A stretch of DNA of 64,000 nucleotides, from assembly GCA_944322565.1 (NCBI GenBank), contig CALUPG010000002.1, positions 144,522 to 208,521 on the forward strand. The letters are read 5' to 3'. The stretch comes from an uncultured Bacteroidales bacterium. GTDB lineage: Bacteria > Bacteroidota > Bacteroidia > Bacteroidales > UBA932. Each line of letters begins with the position of its first letter. The stretch's first letter is position 1. Positions 42,749 through 50,737 of this stretch are shown in pieces. The position numbers and the translations under genes are program-made. The notes beneath the pieces were generated by a model, which was given only the letters and a program-made list of their open reading frames with translations, made no database searches and was not told where the DNA came from.

Positions 42749-44047
42749 ATGAAACGGGCGCTTATCATCACATATTATTGGCCGCCTTCAGGCGGTTCAG
42801 GAGTCCAGAGATGGGTAAAGTTTTCCAAATACCTTCCTGAATACGGGTGGCAGCCCGTGATATATACTCCCGAGAACCCGGACCTGACCACAAGGGACAG
42901 GACTCTCGGGGAGGAAATCCCGGAATGCGCGGAAATCATCCGGAGACCCATCATAGAACCTTACGGGATATACCGGAAGCTTACCGGGGCCAAGGCAGCT
43001 TCCGAGGGGGAAGTGAATCCCATAAACGCACAGAAGAAAGGAGTCTTCAAGAGGCTGATGATGTCAATAAGGGGCAATCTGTTCATCCCCGACCCGAGGT
43101 GTCTGTGGATCAGACCGTCAGTCAGATATCTCAAGAAATATCTCAAAGAGCATCCCGTCGATGTGATTGTCAGCACGGGGCCGCCGCATTCGATGCACAT
43201 GATTGCATGCAGGCTCGCGGAAGCCACCGGACTGCCGTGGATAGCGGATTTCCGGGACCCGTGGACAAAATTGTTCTATTTCAAGCATCTTCAGCTGAGC
43301 CGATGGGCAGAGGAAAAGCACTGCAGGCTTGAAAAGCAGGTCCTTGACAGCGCCACCGCCGTCGTATCCGTTTCACCTCTCGTGCAGGAGGAGTTCAGGG
43401 CCATGACATCCACGCCTGTAGAACTGATTACCAACGGATATGACGAGGATGATTTTGACCAGGTGGTGGAGCCGGACGGGTATTTCAATATCGTGCATAC
43501 GGGTCTCTTCGCTTCCGACGGGAATCCCGATACACTCTGGAAAGTCCTTTCCGAAAAATGCAGGACTGACAGGGAATTCAGGAAAATGCTCCGCATCCGC
43601 CTTGTCGGGAAGACCGACAGGGAAATAATATCTTCCATAAGAAGCTGCGGTCTTGACGAATACCTCGTGGACCTCGGATACCAGTCGCATCAGACGGCCG
43701 TCAGGGAACAGAAAGGAGCCACACTGCTGATTCTTCCCCTCAGGAAAGAGCCTGAATACAGGGCTGTGCTGCCCGGCAAGCTCTTCGAATATCTCGCATC
43801 CCGACGCCCGGTCCTCGGAATAGGACAGAGTGACGGGGCAATGGCATCCATCCTCCGGAAGGCAAAGGCCGGCGAAGTATACGGCTGGGACGACAGCTGC
43901 GGAATATCCGCCTGCATCGACAGGAACTGGGATGCATTCAAGAAGGGCGAATCCTGCCAGAGTTCAGGCAACATAGAACAATATTCACGGAAATTCCTGG
44001 CTGGCCGCATGGCTTCGCTCATGGAATCAATGATTGAAAGAAAATAA
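42749..44047 (+). CDS. Glycosyltransferase, family 4-like (GT-B fold)
   Basis: A 432-residue protein. The N-terminal Rossmann half starts MKRALIITYYWPPSGGSGVQRWVKFSKYLPEYGW, typical of Bacteroidetes glycosyltransferases of this group, with the acceptor-side loop STGPPHSMHMIACRLA. The C-terminal half has a GT4-like nucleotide-sugar site (NIVHTGLFASDGNP; LPLRKEPEYRAVLPGKLFEYLASRRPVLGIG). The substrate is not predictable. It is ten bases upstream of a YfhO-type membrane protein; this pairing suggests work on a cell-surface glycan, with the membrane protein moving or adding sugars. Confidence 0.88.
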   Translation: MKRALIITYYWPPSGGSGVQRWVKFSKYLPEYGWQPVIYTPENPDLTTRDRTLGEEIPECAEIIRRPIIEPYGIYRKLTGAKAASEGEVNPINAQKKGVFKRLMMSIRGNLFIPDPRCLWIRPSVRYLKKYLKEHPVDVIVSTGPPHSMHMIACRLAEATGLPWIADFRDPWTKLFYFKHLQLSRWAEEKHCRLEKQVLDSATAVVSVSPLVQEEFRAMTSTPVELITNGYDEDDFDQVVEPDGYFNIVHTGLFASDGNPDTLWKVLSEKCRTDREFRKMLRIRLVGKTDREIISSIRSCGLDEYLVDLGYQSHQTAVREQKGATLLILPLRKEPEYRAVLPGKLFEYLASRRPVLGIGQSDGAMASILRKAKAGEVYGWDDSCGISACIDRNWDAFKKGESCQSSGNIEQYSRKFLAGRMASLMESMIERK

Positions 44048-44056
44048 CAGAGAACG

Positions 44057-46660
44057 ATGGAAAGGAAAACCCTCATACGGAAAATACTGGCATTCGCAGG
44101 CATAATCCTGCTGTTCATAGCCGTCTCTTACGCCTTCGTGCCGGAGGTGCTCAGCGGGAAGATTGTCAACCAGTCGGACATATCGGGCTGGAGAGGAATG
44201 GCTCAGGAGACAATCTCCCATAATGCGGCTCACCCGGATGACAAGACGGCCTGGACCAACTCCATGTTCGGAGGAATGCCGAATGTGACGATGTACGATG
44301 ACTTTGACGGAGACTGGACAAAGCCTCTATACGACTTCCTGCTTACCGGAGCCAGACCGGCATCCTACCTGTTCGTCGCCCTTCTCGGAGGATTTCTGCT
44401 GATGCTGTCATTCGGCGTCAACTGGTGGCTTGCCGTGGCCGGAGCCATTGCCGTGGCATTCTGCTCCTACAACATGCAGATAATACAGGTGGGACACAAC
44501 ACCAAGATGCAGGCCATAGCCTTCATGCCGTGGGTGCTCGCCGCCATGGTATTCACATACAGAAGCGCAATGAAGGGCACCCGGACATCGGAATGGCTGC
44601 CGAAGACTGTTCTCGGAGCCACCCTGTTCGCATTTGCCCTCAGTTTCCAGATCAAGGCCAATCATCCGCAGATAACATATTATTTGGCCATAATCATCTT
44701 CATCTATGCAGCGGTCTGGCTCGTATGGCTATCCATGAGCAGCGAGAACAGGAAAAGCATCGGCAGATTCTTAGCCGCGTCGGCTCTCCTGCTCGTCATC
44801 GGATGCACCGGCATCGCCACCAACCTCAACAAGCTCATTCCGACCATGAGCTACACCCAGTACACCATGAGAGGCGGCTCGGAACTCACCCCGCAACATG
44901 AGATGGAAAGCAGCAAAGGTCTTGACCTTGACTATGCCACAGCCTGGTCCTATGGAATAGAAGAGACCCCGAACCTCCTCATCCCGAACTTCAACGGAGG
45001 GGCTTCAGCAGGGGCCATCACTTTCAAGGATTCAGAGACAGAGAAGATTCTGCGTGAGACGGGGCAGCCGAATGTAAAGGAAATACTCGGATATCTCCCT
45101 CTCTATTGGGGACCGCAGCCTTTCACGGCAGGCCCGATGTATATGGGGGCCGTCACAATATTCCTGTTCGTCCTCGGGCTCTGCCTCTATGACAAAAAGG
45201 AAAAATGGTGGCTGCTCATAGCCACAGTCATAGCGATATTCCTGGCATGGGGCAGCCACTTCATGCTGTTCACCAGACTGTGGTTCGACTATGCTCCCCT
45301 CTACAACAAGTTCCGCACAGTATCGATGGCCCTTGTCATCCTTCAGGTGACTCTGCCCGTACTCGGATTCGTCGTGCTTGACAGAATCATGAAGGAGAAA
45401 TATGACTCAAGCAGGACCCGGCTCGGGCTTGTCATCGCAACGGCAGCCACAGGCGGTTTATGTCTTCTGTTCGCCCTGTTCCCGGGACTTGCCGGTACTT
45501 TCTGCAGCCCGTCCGATTCATCTCTCCCCGACATGCTTGCAGACTCGCTCGCGGCAGACAGGAGGACATTGCTTGTCAGGGATGCAGTGCGCAGCTCTGT
45601 GCTGATACTCTGCACGGCCGGCATCATCTATTTCCTGTGCGGAAGAAAGACTGCCGGAGGAAAACCTGCAGGCACACACCGGATAATGATTGCGGGCCTC
45701 GCCATTTCCCTTCTGGTCATCATCGACCTTTTCCCTGTGGGCAAGAGATACCTCAACAAGGACCATTTCGTGTCAAAGAGAGAATTTTCGGGACAGTTTG
45801 CCCAGAGGCCGGTGGACAAGGTGATACTTCAGGACCCGTCTCCGGACTACCGCGTGCTGGATGTCAGCACCAATACTTTCAATGACTCCCATGCCAGCTA
45901 CTGGCACAAGTCGATAGGAGGATACAGCCCTGCCAAGATGCAGAGATATCAGGACCTCATAGAAAAGTATCTCACCGGTGAAATCAACAGCATCATAGGC
46001 ACCGTCAATTCATCCGCCACAATACAGGATGTCGAGGCAGCCCTCCCTTATCTGCCTGTGACTTCAATGCTCAACGGCAAATATATCATAATAGGCGGTG
46101 AATATCCTCCTGTCGTGAACAGGCATGCCATGGGCAACTGCTGGATTGCCGAATCCGCTGTGTCCGCAGCCACTCCTGACGATGAGATTGCCATGCTGAA
46201 AGACACGGACCTGCGCAATACTGCCGTCATCGGCGATGATTTCCTGTGGGCAAGGGAACGGCTGGACTCCCTGTCGGCTCTTGCCCGCACAGACATCGCT
46301 CCTGCTGACTCGGTGTGGATGACATCCTATGCCCCAAACGAACTGCATTACAGGTCAAGGCTGCATTCGGAAAGAGCCGTCATCTTCAGTGAAATCTACT
46401 ATCCGGACGGCTGGACTGTCACAATAGACGGCAAGCCTGCGGAACTTTTCCGTGCAGACTGGATTCTCCGCGGAGCCTTCATCCCTGCCGGAGAACATGA
46501 AGTCGTCATGCGTTTCGAGCCCAAGTCTTATATCATCGGAGAACGCCTCTCAAGGGCATCCTCAATCACTCTGATTCTGCTTCTGCTGCTCTCATGCGGC
46601 GGTCTTGCCTGGAGCTGTCACCGTTCCCAGCGCTCCGGCTCCCATTCGGGACTGATATAG
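44057..46660 (+). CDS. YfhO-family polytopic membrane protein
   Basis: An 867-residue protein with a dozen or more TM helices. The first loop (VNQSDISGWRGMAQET, NSMFGGMPNVTMYDDFDGD) and the long extracytoplasmic C-terminal part with YYPDGWTVTIDGKPAELFRADWILRGAFIPAGEHEVVMRFEP are hallmarks of YfhO proteins. They are GT-C-like membrane enzymes or carriers involved in glycosylation of envelope polymers; YfhO in Bacillus is linked to teichoic-acid sugar addition. The role in Bacteroidetes is not settled. It forms an operon with the glycosyltransferase, and its last 43 bases overlap trmB on the other strand. Confidence 0.88.
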   Translation: MERKTLIRKILAFAGIILLFIAVSYAFVPEVLSGKIVNQSDISGWRGMAQETISHNAAHPDDKTAWTNSMFGGMPNVTMYDDFDGDWTKPLYDFLLTGARPASYLFVALLGGFLLMLSFGVNWWLAVAGAIAVAFCSYNMQIIQVGHNTKMQAIAFMPWVLAAMVFTYRSAMKGTRTSEWLPKTVLGATLFAFALSFQIKANHPQITYYLAIIIFIYAAVWLVWLSMSSENRKSIGRFLAASALLLVIGCTGIATNLNKLIPTMSYTQYTMRGGSELTPQHEMESSKGLDLDYATAWSYGIEETPNLLIPNFNGGASAGAITFKDSETEKILRETGQPNVKEILGYLPLYWGPQPFTAGPMYMGAVTIFLFVLGLCLYDKKEKWWLLIATVIAIFLAWGSHFMLFTRLWFDYAPLYNKFRTVSMALVILQVTLPVLGFVVLDRIMKEKYDSSRTRLGLVIATAATGGLCLLFALFPGLAGTFCSPSDSSLPDMLADSLAADRRTLLVRDAVRSSVLILCTAGIIYFLCGRKTAGGKPAGTHRIMIAGLAISLLVIIDLFPVGKRYLNKDHFVSKREFSGQFAQRPVDKVILQDPSPDYRVLDVSTNTFNDSHASYWHKSIGGYSPAKMQRYQDLIEKYLTGEINSIIGTVNSSATIQDVEAALPYLPVTSMLNGKYIIIGGEYPPVVNRHAMGNCWIAESAVSAATPDDEIAMLKDTDLRNTAVIGDDFLWARERLDSLSALARTDIAPADSVWMTSYAPNELHYRSRLHSERAVIFSEIYYPDGWTVTIDGKPAELFRADWILRGAFIPAGEHEVVMRFEPKSYIIGERLSRASSITLILLLLLSCGGLAWSCHRSQRSGSHSGLI

Positions 46661-47451
46661 TCCCCTTCATGGTCTATCTGAAATGCAAGATATGTGATGG
46701 GGATGCCCTGAGCCAGATACTGGGATTCATAGAATGTCTGCACTTCAAAGAGCGCATCCACCGCATCCTTGCCGCAGACGGAAGCAAGGGAAGAAAACTG
46801 TGACCCGATGTCTTCCGACCGTCCGCCATAGATGTCTGTTGAGCAGGCAAGAATCCTGAGGTCATTCTGCTCCGCAATTGCCCTTGTATATTCATGCAGA
46901 TAGCGGCTGTCCGTCTTCAGGTGGACGATTCCTCCTTTTTTGAGGAAACTCCTGTACCGGGAAAGAAAAAGAGGTGAGGTGAGCCGCTTTTTCTCGCGGC
47001 CAATCTGCGGGTCAGCAAAGGTTATCCAGATTTCAGAAACCTCTTCCGGGGCGAAAAGGGCCTCTATGAACTCTATCCTGGTCCGGAGGAACGCCACATT
47101 CGGAAGATTGTGCTCGTGGGCATATTTCGCACCTTTCCACAGCCTCGCCCCCTTGATGTCGACTCCTGTGTAATTGCAGCCAGGATTGCGCAAGGCAAGG
47201 TCTATCGTGTATTCCCCCTTGCCGCATCCAAGCTCCACCACTATAGGATTGCCGTTATGGAATACTTTGTCCGCCCAATGTCCTTTGAGCGGATGGTCCT
47301 TAAAAATTATTTTCCCATAGGATGAATCCTCAGGAGAAACCTCTGAATTCCCTGCACCGGCCGGCCTCGCGATAAGTTCATCGGTCTTCGGCTGCATAAG
47401 GCAGGAAAAAGTCTCGTTCTCCTTGAATTTCCTGAGTTTGTCCTTTCCCAT
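46618..47451 (-). CDS. trmB: tRNA (guanine-N7-)-methyltransferase
   Basis: A 277-residue SAM enzyme that makes m7G46 in tRNA variable loops. Motif I is VVELGCGKGEYTIDLA, then GVDIKGARLWKGAKYA. The catalytic region reads ITFADPQIGREKKRLTSPLFL, a variant of the FPDPWxKKRHxKRR motif that I recall from Bacteroidetes. An N-terminal extension of about 65 residues precedes the core. It is the last gene of the galM-thyA-trmB operon, 22 bases after thyA, and its 3' end overlaps the convergent YfhO gene. Confidence 0.94.
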   Translation of the reverse strand: MGKDKLRKFKENETFSCLMQPKTDELIARPAGAGNSEVSPEDSSYGKIIFKDHPLKGHWADKVFHNGNPIVVELGCGKGEYTIDLALRNPGCNYTGVDIKGARLWKGAKYAHEHNLPNVAFLRTRIEFIEALFAPEEVSEIWITFADPQIGREKKRLTSPLFLSRYRSFLKKGGIVHLKTDSRYLHEYTRAIAEQNDLRILACSTDIYGGRSEDIGSQFSSLASVCGKDAVDALFEVQTFYESQYLAQGIPITYLAFQIDHEGDYISPEWEPERWER

Positions 47452-47473
47452 CGTCTGTTCTGCCGTATTGGTT

Positions 47474-48268
47474 TCACACTGCTACCGGAGCCTTGATTGC
47501 CGGCCACGGGTCATATCCTTCCAAAGTGAAATCTTCATACCTGAAATCAAAGATGCTCCTGACATCCGGATTAATCTTCATTACAGGAAGAGGCCTCGGC
47601 TCGCGGGAAAGCTGAAGGGCGACCTGTTCAAAATGATTCCTGTATATGTGGGTATCCCCTGTGGTATGCACAAAATCTCCCGGCTGAAGGCCGCATACCT
47701 GAGCTATCATCATTGTCAGAAGCGCGTATGAGGCTATGTTGAACGGAACTCCGAGGAATACATCGGCGCTGCGCTGGTACAGCTGGCATGAAAGCCGGCC
47801 GTCAGCCACATAGAACTGGAACAGGGTATGGCACGGAGGAAGAGCCATCTTGTCCACTTCGGCAGGATTCCATGCCGACACAATGAGCCTGCGGGAATCC
47901 GGATTGCGCCGGATCATTTCTATCACATCGGAGAGCTGGTCGATGCTCCTCCCGTCAGGGGCAGGCCAACTGCGCCACTGGTGTCCGTACACAGGGCCGA
48001 GGTCTCCGTTTTCGTCAGCCCATTCGTCCCAGATGCTCACTCCGTGGTCCTTGAGATATTTTATGTTGGTGTCCCCGGCTATGAACCACAGGAGTTCATA
48101 GATGATGGACTTGAGATGCACTTTCTTGGTGGTAAGGAGAGGAAATCCGTCCGAGAGATTGAATCTCATCTGATACCCGAAGACACTCTGCGTCCCGACG
48201 CCCGTCCTGTCCTCTTTCATCACCCCGTGCCCGCGGATATGCCGCAGAAGGTCAAGATACTGTTTCAT
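47474..48268 (-). CDS. thyA: Thymidylate synthase
   Basis: A 264-residue enzyme that methylates dUMP using methylenetetrahydrofolate, giving dTMP and dihydrofolate. Key parts are the N-terminal [17 protein letters not shown], the catalytic Cys in [33 protein letters not shown] and the C-terminal [11 protein letters not shown]. The length equals that of the E. coli enzyme. It is the middle gene of the galM-thyA-trmB operon. A 5-codon mini-ORF (48285-48268) in the galM-thyA gap ends directly at the thyA ATG. Confidence 0.98.
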   Translation of the reverse strand: MKQYLDLLRHIRGHGVMKEDRTGVGTQSVFGYQMRFNLSDGFPLLTTKKVHLKSIIYELLWFIAGDTNIKYLKDHGVSIWDEWADENGDLGPVYGHQWRSWPAPDGRSIDQLSDVIEMIRRNPDSRRLIVSAWNPAEVDKMALPPCHTLFQFYVADGRLSCQLYQRSADVFLGVPFNIASYALLTMMIAQVCGLQPGDFVHTTGDTHIYRNHFEQVALQLSREPRPLPVMKINPDVRSIFDFRYEDFTLEGYDPWPAIKAPVAV

Positions 48269-48301
48269 TCAGAAGATATTGTTCATTCGGATACTTTGAA
48301 T

Positions 48302-49354
48302 TCATTCAGATATTTTAAATGCGAAGATTATCGCCTCTTCAAATACTTCTCCGGGCCTCAGGACCGTGGAGGGATATTCCGGCTTGTTCGGAGAATCCGG
48401 GAAATGCTGGCATTCAATGGCCACACCGTCATAGTCATTGTAGCTTCTGCCGCATTTGCCCTCAGGACACCCTGCAAGCCAGTTGCCTGTATAGACCTGC
48501 ACTCCCGGCTGTGTGGTCAGCACTTCAAGCTTCCTGCCGCTGTCCGGAGAGCGGAGTTCGGCGGCAGTCTGTATCTGCCCCGGCTCATAACCGTCTATCA
48601 CCCAGCAATTGTCGTAGCCCTTGCCGTATTTCAGGGCCGGAAAATCTTCATTTATGTCCCGGCCGAGCGCCTTTGCCGTCACGAAGTCCATCGGAGTCCC
48701 GGCAACAGGCTCGCTTTCCCCTGCCGGTATCAGTGTCTCATCTGTCGGCAGATATTCAGAAGCATTGAGCCTCAGTTCATGCCCGAGGACGCTGCCGCTT
48801 CCTTCCCCGTTGAGATTGAAATATGCGTGGTTGGTAAGATTGACCACCGTCGGAGCATCACATTCCGCCGTCAGCGTCAGTCTCAGTTCGTTCTCCTCAC
48901 TCCACTCGTATCTCGCCATCGCCTTCAGCGCTCCCGGATACCCCATCTCCCCGGCTTCGGAATAATACAGAAACTCCACGCCACCGTTCTCTATCCTGCT
49001 CTCCCATACCTGATTCTGGAAGCCTTCCGGCCCTCCGTGAAGATGATTCGGCCCGTTGTTCACCGGCAGCTCATATTCCTTGCCGTCAAGGATGAAACGC
49101 CCGAGGGCTATCCTGTTGGCATATCTTCCCGGTATTTTCCCTGCACAAGGGCCGTCACCGAAATAGTCGAGAGGATTCTTGTACCCGAGCACCACATCCC
49201 CGAGCTTTCCTTCCCTGTCCGGGACATTTACGGCCACAATCCCCGCACCGATGCTTGAGACCTGCACGGAAGCTCCTCCCATATTTTTTAAAGTATACCT
49301 CCAGATTTCCTTTCCGTCCGGAGTCTTCCCCCAGAGTTCCTTTTCTATTGCCAT
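48302..49354 (-). CDS. galM: Aldose 1-epimerase (galactose mutarotase)
   Basis: A 350-residue beta-sandwich enzyme that interconverts alpha and beta anomers of galactose and other sugars. Conserved segments are NRIALGRFILDGKEY, NHLHGGPEGFQNQVWE, VVNLTNHAYFNLNGEG with the catalytic His, and ECQHFPDSPNKPEYPSTVLRPGE. There is no signal peptide, so it is cytoplasmic. It is the first gene of a minus-strand operon with thyA and trmB, an unrelated grouping. galK lies 8 kb away in its own unit. Confidence 0.95.
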   Translation of the reverse strand: MAIEKELWGKTPDGKEIWRYTLKNMGGASVQVSSIGAGIVAVNVPDREGKLGDVVLGYKNPLDYFGDGPCAGKIPGRYANRIALGRFILDGKEYELPVNNGPNHLHGGPEGFQNQVWESRIENGGVEFLYYSEAGEMGYPGALKAMARYEWSEENELRLTLTAECDAPTVVNLTNHAYFNLNGEGSGSVLGHELRLNASEYLPTDETLIPAGESEPVAGTPMDFVTAKALGRDINEDFPALKYGKGYDNCWVIDGYEPGQIQTAAELRSPDSGRKLEVLTTQPGVQVYTGNWLAGCPEGKCGRSYNDYDGVAIECQHFPDSPNKPEYPSTVLRPGEVFEEAIIFAFKISE

Positions 49355-49394
49355 GATATTCTTCTGTTTTGCATTTCAAGCCAGACATATCTGA

Positions 49395-49402
49395 CAAAGA
49401 TA
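49395..49402 (-). promoter_or_regulatory. -7 promoter element for the galM-thyA-trmB operon
   Basis: The minus strand reads TATCTTTG, a full match to TAnnTTTG, about 40 bases upstream of the galM start. Confidence 0.65.
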
Positions 49403-49432
49403 CGCAAAAAACGGCTACATTTTGCAATGTCC

Positions 49433-49486
49433 TCGCAATCCATTTCCGCCTTGCAATTCATTTCCGCCTTGCAATTCATTTCCGCA
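49433..49486. repeat. 18-bp tandem repeat, three copies
   Basis: Units 49433-49450, 49451-49468 and 49469-49486 follow the form TTGCAATTCATTTCCGCC with two changes in the first copy and one in the last. A partial fourth unit (TCCATTTATGC) follows. Confidence 0.85.
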
Positions 49487-49537
49487 TCCATTTATGCAAA
49501 CACAGGAAGAGTCTTGCTGACACAGTCATTCTTGAGC

Positions 49538-49682
49538 GCGGCCGGTGGAGACCCGAAATGCTGTCCAACGGGCGCGGTTTTGCTGGGTTTTCACGCCCGA
49601 CGGCATTTTCAAAATGCCAACGGCCACACTTTTGCGGGAAAATCGCGCCCGGTGGCAGCCATTTTACATGTCCACCGGCCGC
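49538..49682. repeat. 145-bp mosaic inverted repeat
   Basis: Two 72-base halves mirror each other around position 49610. The outer 12 bases are identical (GCGGCCGGTGGA with TCCACCGGCCGC), a 14-base inner block matches at 12 positions (ACGGGCGCGGTTTT with its diverged complement), and the centre is a perfect palindrome GGCATTTT-C-AAAATGCC (49602-49618). The blocks between are poorly matched; I count about 47 of 72 positions matching. Confidence 0.75.
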
Positions 49683-49862
49683 GTTTACAAAATCAGCATG
49701 GATTTTCCGTTGATGCAGAATTACTGTTGCCCTTTTTGTAAAGTTATGCATAAGGCTCATATTTGGCTGCGCCATTTATACGGTTGCGCCTCGGCAATTG
49801 CAAACAAGCTTGCATTGCTCTCGGCTTCTGCGTATATTTGTAACCCCAATGATTGTTATGGC

Positions 49863-50119
49863 CTGCCACAGGTATAAGTAATTGTAACCGGCAACAGGCA
49901 TAAATAATTGTAACCGACCACAAGCATAAGTCATTGTAACCGGCAACAGACATAAGTAGTTATAACCTGCCACAAGCATAAGTAATTGTAACCGGCAACA
50001 GGCATAAATAATTGTAACCGACCACAAGCATAAGTCATTGTAACCGGCAACAGACATAAGTAGTTATAACCTGCCACAAGCATAAGTAATTGTGCCCAGC
50101 CACATATACATAAGCAAAG
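49863..50119. repeat. 26-bp minisatellite, nine copies plus a partial one
   Basis: Nine 26-base units run head to tail (49863-50096), of the form C-rGCmACArGCATAAGTAATTGTAAC, followed by a decayed partial unit. Four unit variants repeat in fixed order, so bases 49889-49992 recur almost unchanged as 49993-50096: a higher-order 104-base duplication. There are no unique spacers, so it is not a CRISPR array. Confidence 0.92.
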
Positions 50120-50125
50120 AACAGT

Positions 50126-50737
50126 TTGGAACAGACTTGCCCACATACAAATGTATCTGTCCTCAATTCCATTGCGGCGTTTTTGGTCGCAATGCTGCTG
50201 GTAATATCCCTTGGCGGAGACCTTCAGGCAAAGGCAAGAACCGGGGCAGGCAATATGGCCGGTAAAGACAATGTGAGGAGGATTGAAGTGGAAGTCGGTG
50301 GAGGATTCATCCACGGCAACAGCTATGGAGGGAATCCGTCAAAAACAGGAATGGTGCTGTTTCTTGAAGCCAGGAACAATTTTCCGGGGACGCCGTTCGA
50401 TGTTTCCTTTCAGGGGATGTTGGGATCCTTCAGCAGAAAAAACGACAATCTTACAGTAAACATCAACGGAGGAGTGACGGTGTTCGGGGACTACAACTGG
50501 AGACTCGGCAGGAGGGCAGCGCCGTTTGCAGGAGTCGGTGCAGGGATGGCCTTCGTTGAAAGCCGCGGACTTTCGACTGCCGCCGTCCGGGAAAAAACAT
50601 TCGTATTCAATCCGAGGATAGGGGTGGAACTGTTCGGACATCTCCGCATTACCCTTGAATACAAATGGATGAAGGCCCCTTATTCATTTCTCGGGCTGAA
50701 TGTGGGATTCGCTTTCGGGGGAGGCAGGAAATCATGA
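50126..50737 (+). CDS. Small outer-membrane beta-barrel protein, start uncertain
   Basis: A protein of up to 203 residues. From about residue 50 it reads as an outer-membrane barrel: VEVGGGFIHGNSYGG, LEARNNFPGTPFDVSFQGMLGS, NGGVTVFGDYNWRL, APFAGVGAGMAFVE, RITLEYKWMKAPYSFLGLNVGFAF. A hydrophobic stretch (SIAAFLVAMLLVISL) would be the signal peptide. The frame is open only after the TAA at 50111, and the first usable start before that stretch is TTG at 50126; the first ATG (50192) would cut the signal peptide. No -7 element is obvious, and a minisatellite ends directly upstream. The original 5' end may therefore have been altered by repeat growth. Its 3' end overlaps the convergent gene by 6 bases. 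Confidence 0.7.
   Translation: MEQTCPHTNVSVLNSIAAFLVAMLLVISLGGDLQAKARTGAGNMAGKDNVRRIEVEVGGGFIHGNSYGGNPSKTGMVLFLEARNNFPGTPFDVSFQGMLGSFSRKNDNLTVNINGGVTVFGDYNWRLGRRAAPFAGVGAGMAFVESRGLSTAAVREKTFVFNPRIGVELFGHLRITLEYKWMKAPYSFLGLNVGFAFGGGRKS

Larger units (their letters stand above)
49355..50125. other. Repeat-rich intergenic region without a supported gene
   Basis: This 771-base stretch is the only long non-coding part of the window. From left to right it holds the galM promoter, an 18-bp tandem repeat, a 145-bp mosaic inverted repeat, about 180 bases of unremarkable sequence, and a 26-bp minisatellite that runs up to the barrel gene at 50126. ORFs that cross it are products of the repeats, which lack stops in several frames. 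No tRNA or other RNA gene was recognised. Confidence 0.75.

Noticed and set aside
42749..46660. Start of a capsular or O-antigen cluster
   Set aside because: Only one glycosyltransferase and one YfhO protein are present; mutS and trmB flank them, so this is not an extended polysaccharide locus.
47828..49258. 476-codon plus-strand ORF opposite thyA and galM
   Set aside because: It is antisense to two certain genes and has no recognisable domain.
49863..50119. CRISPR array
   Set aside because: The repeats are directly adjacent with no unique spacers, and there are no cas genes.
49776..50314. Minus-strand ORFs of 69-127 codons with repeated AGYNYLCL-like protein sequence
   Set aside because: They arise because the 26-base repeat lacks stop codons in this strand; the peptide repeats shift frame with each unit and there is no start context.
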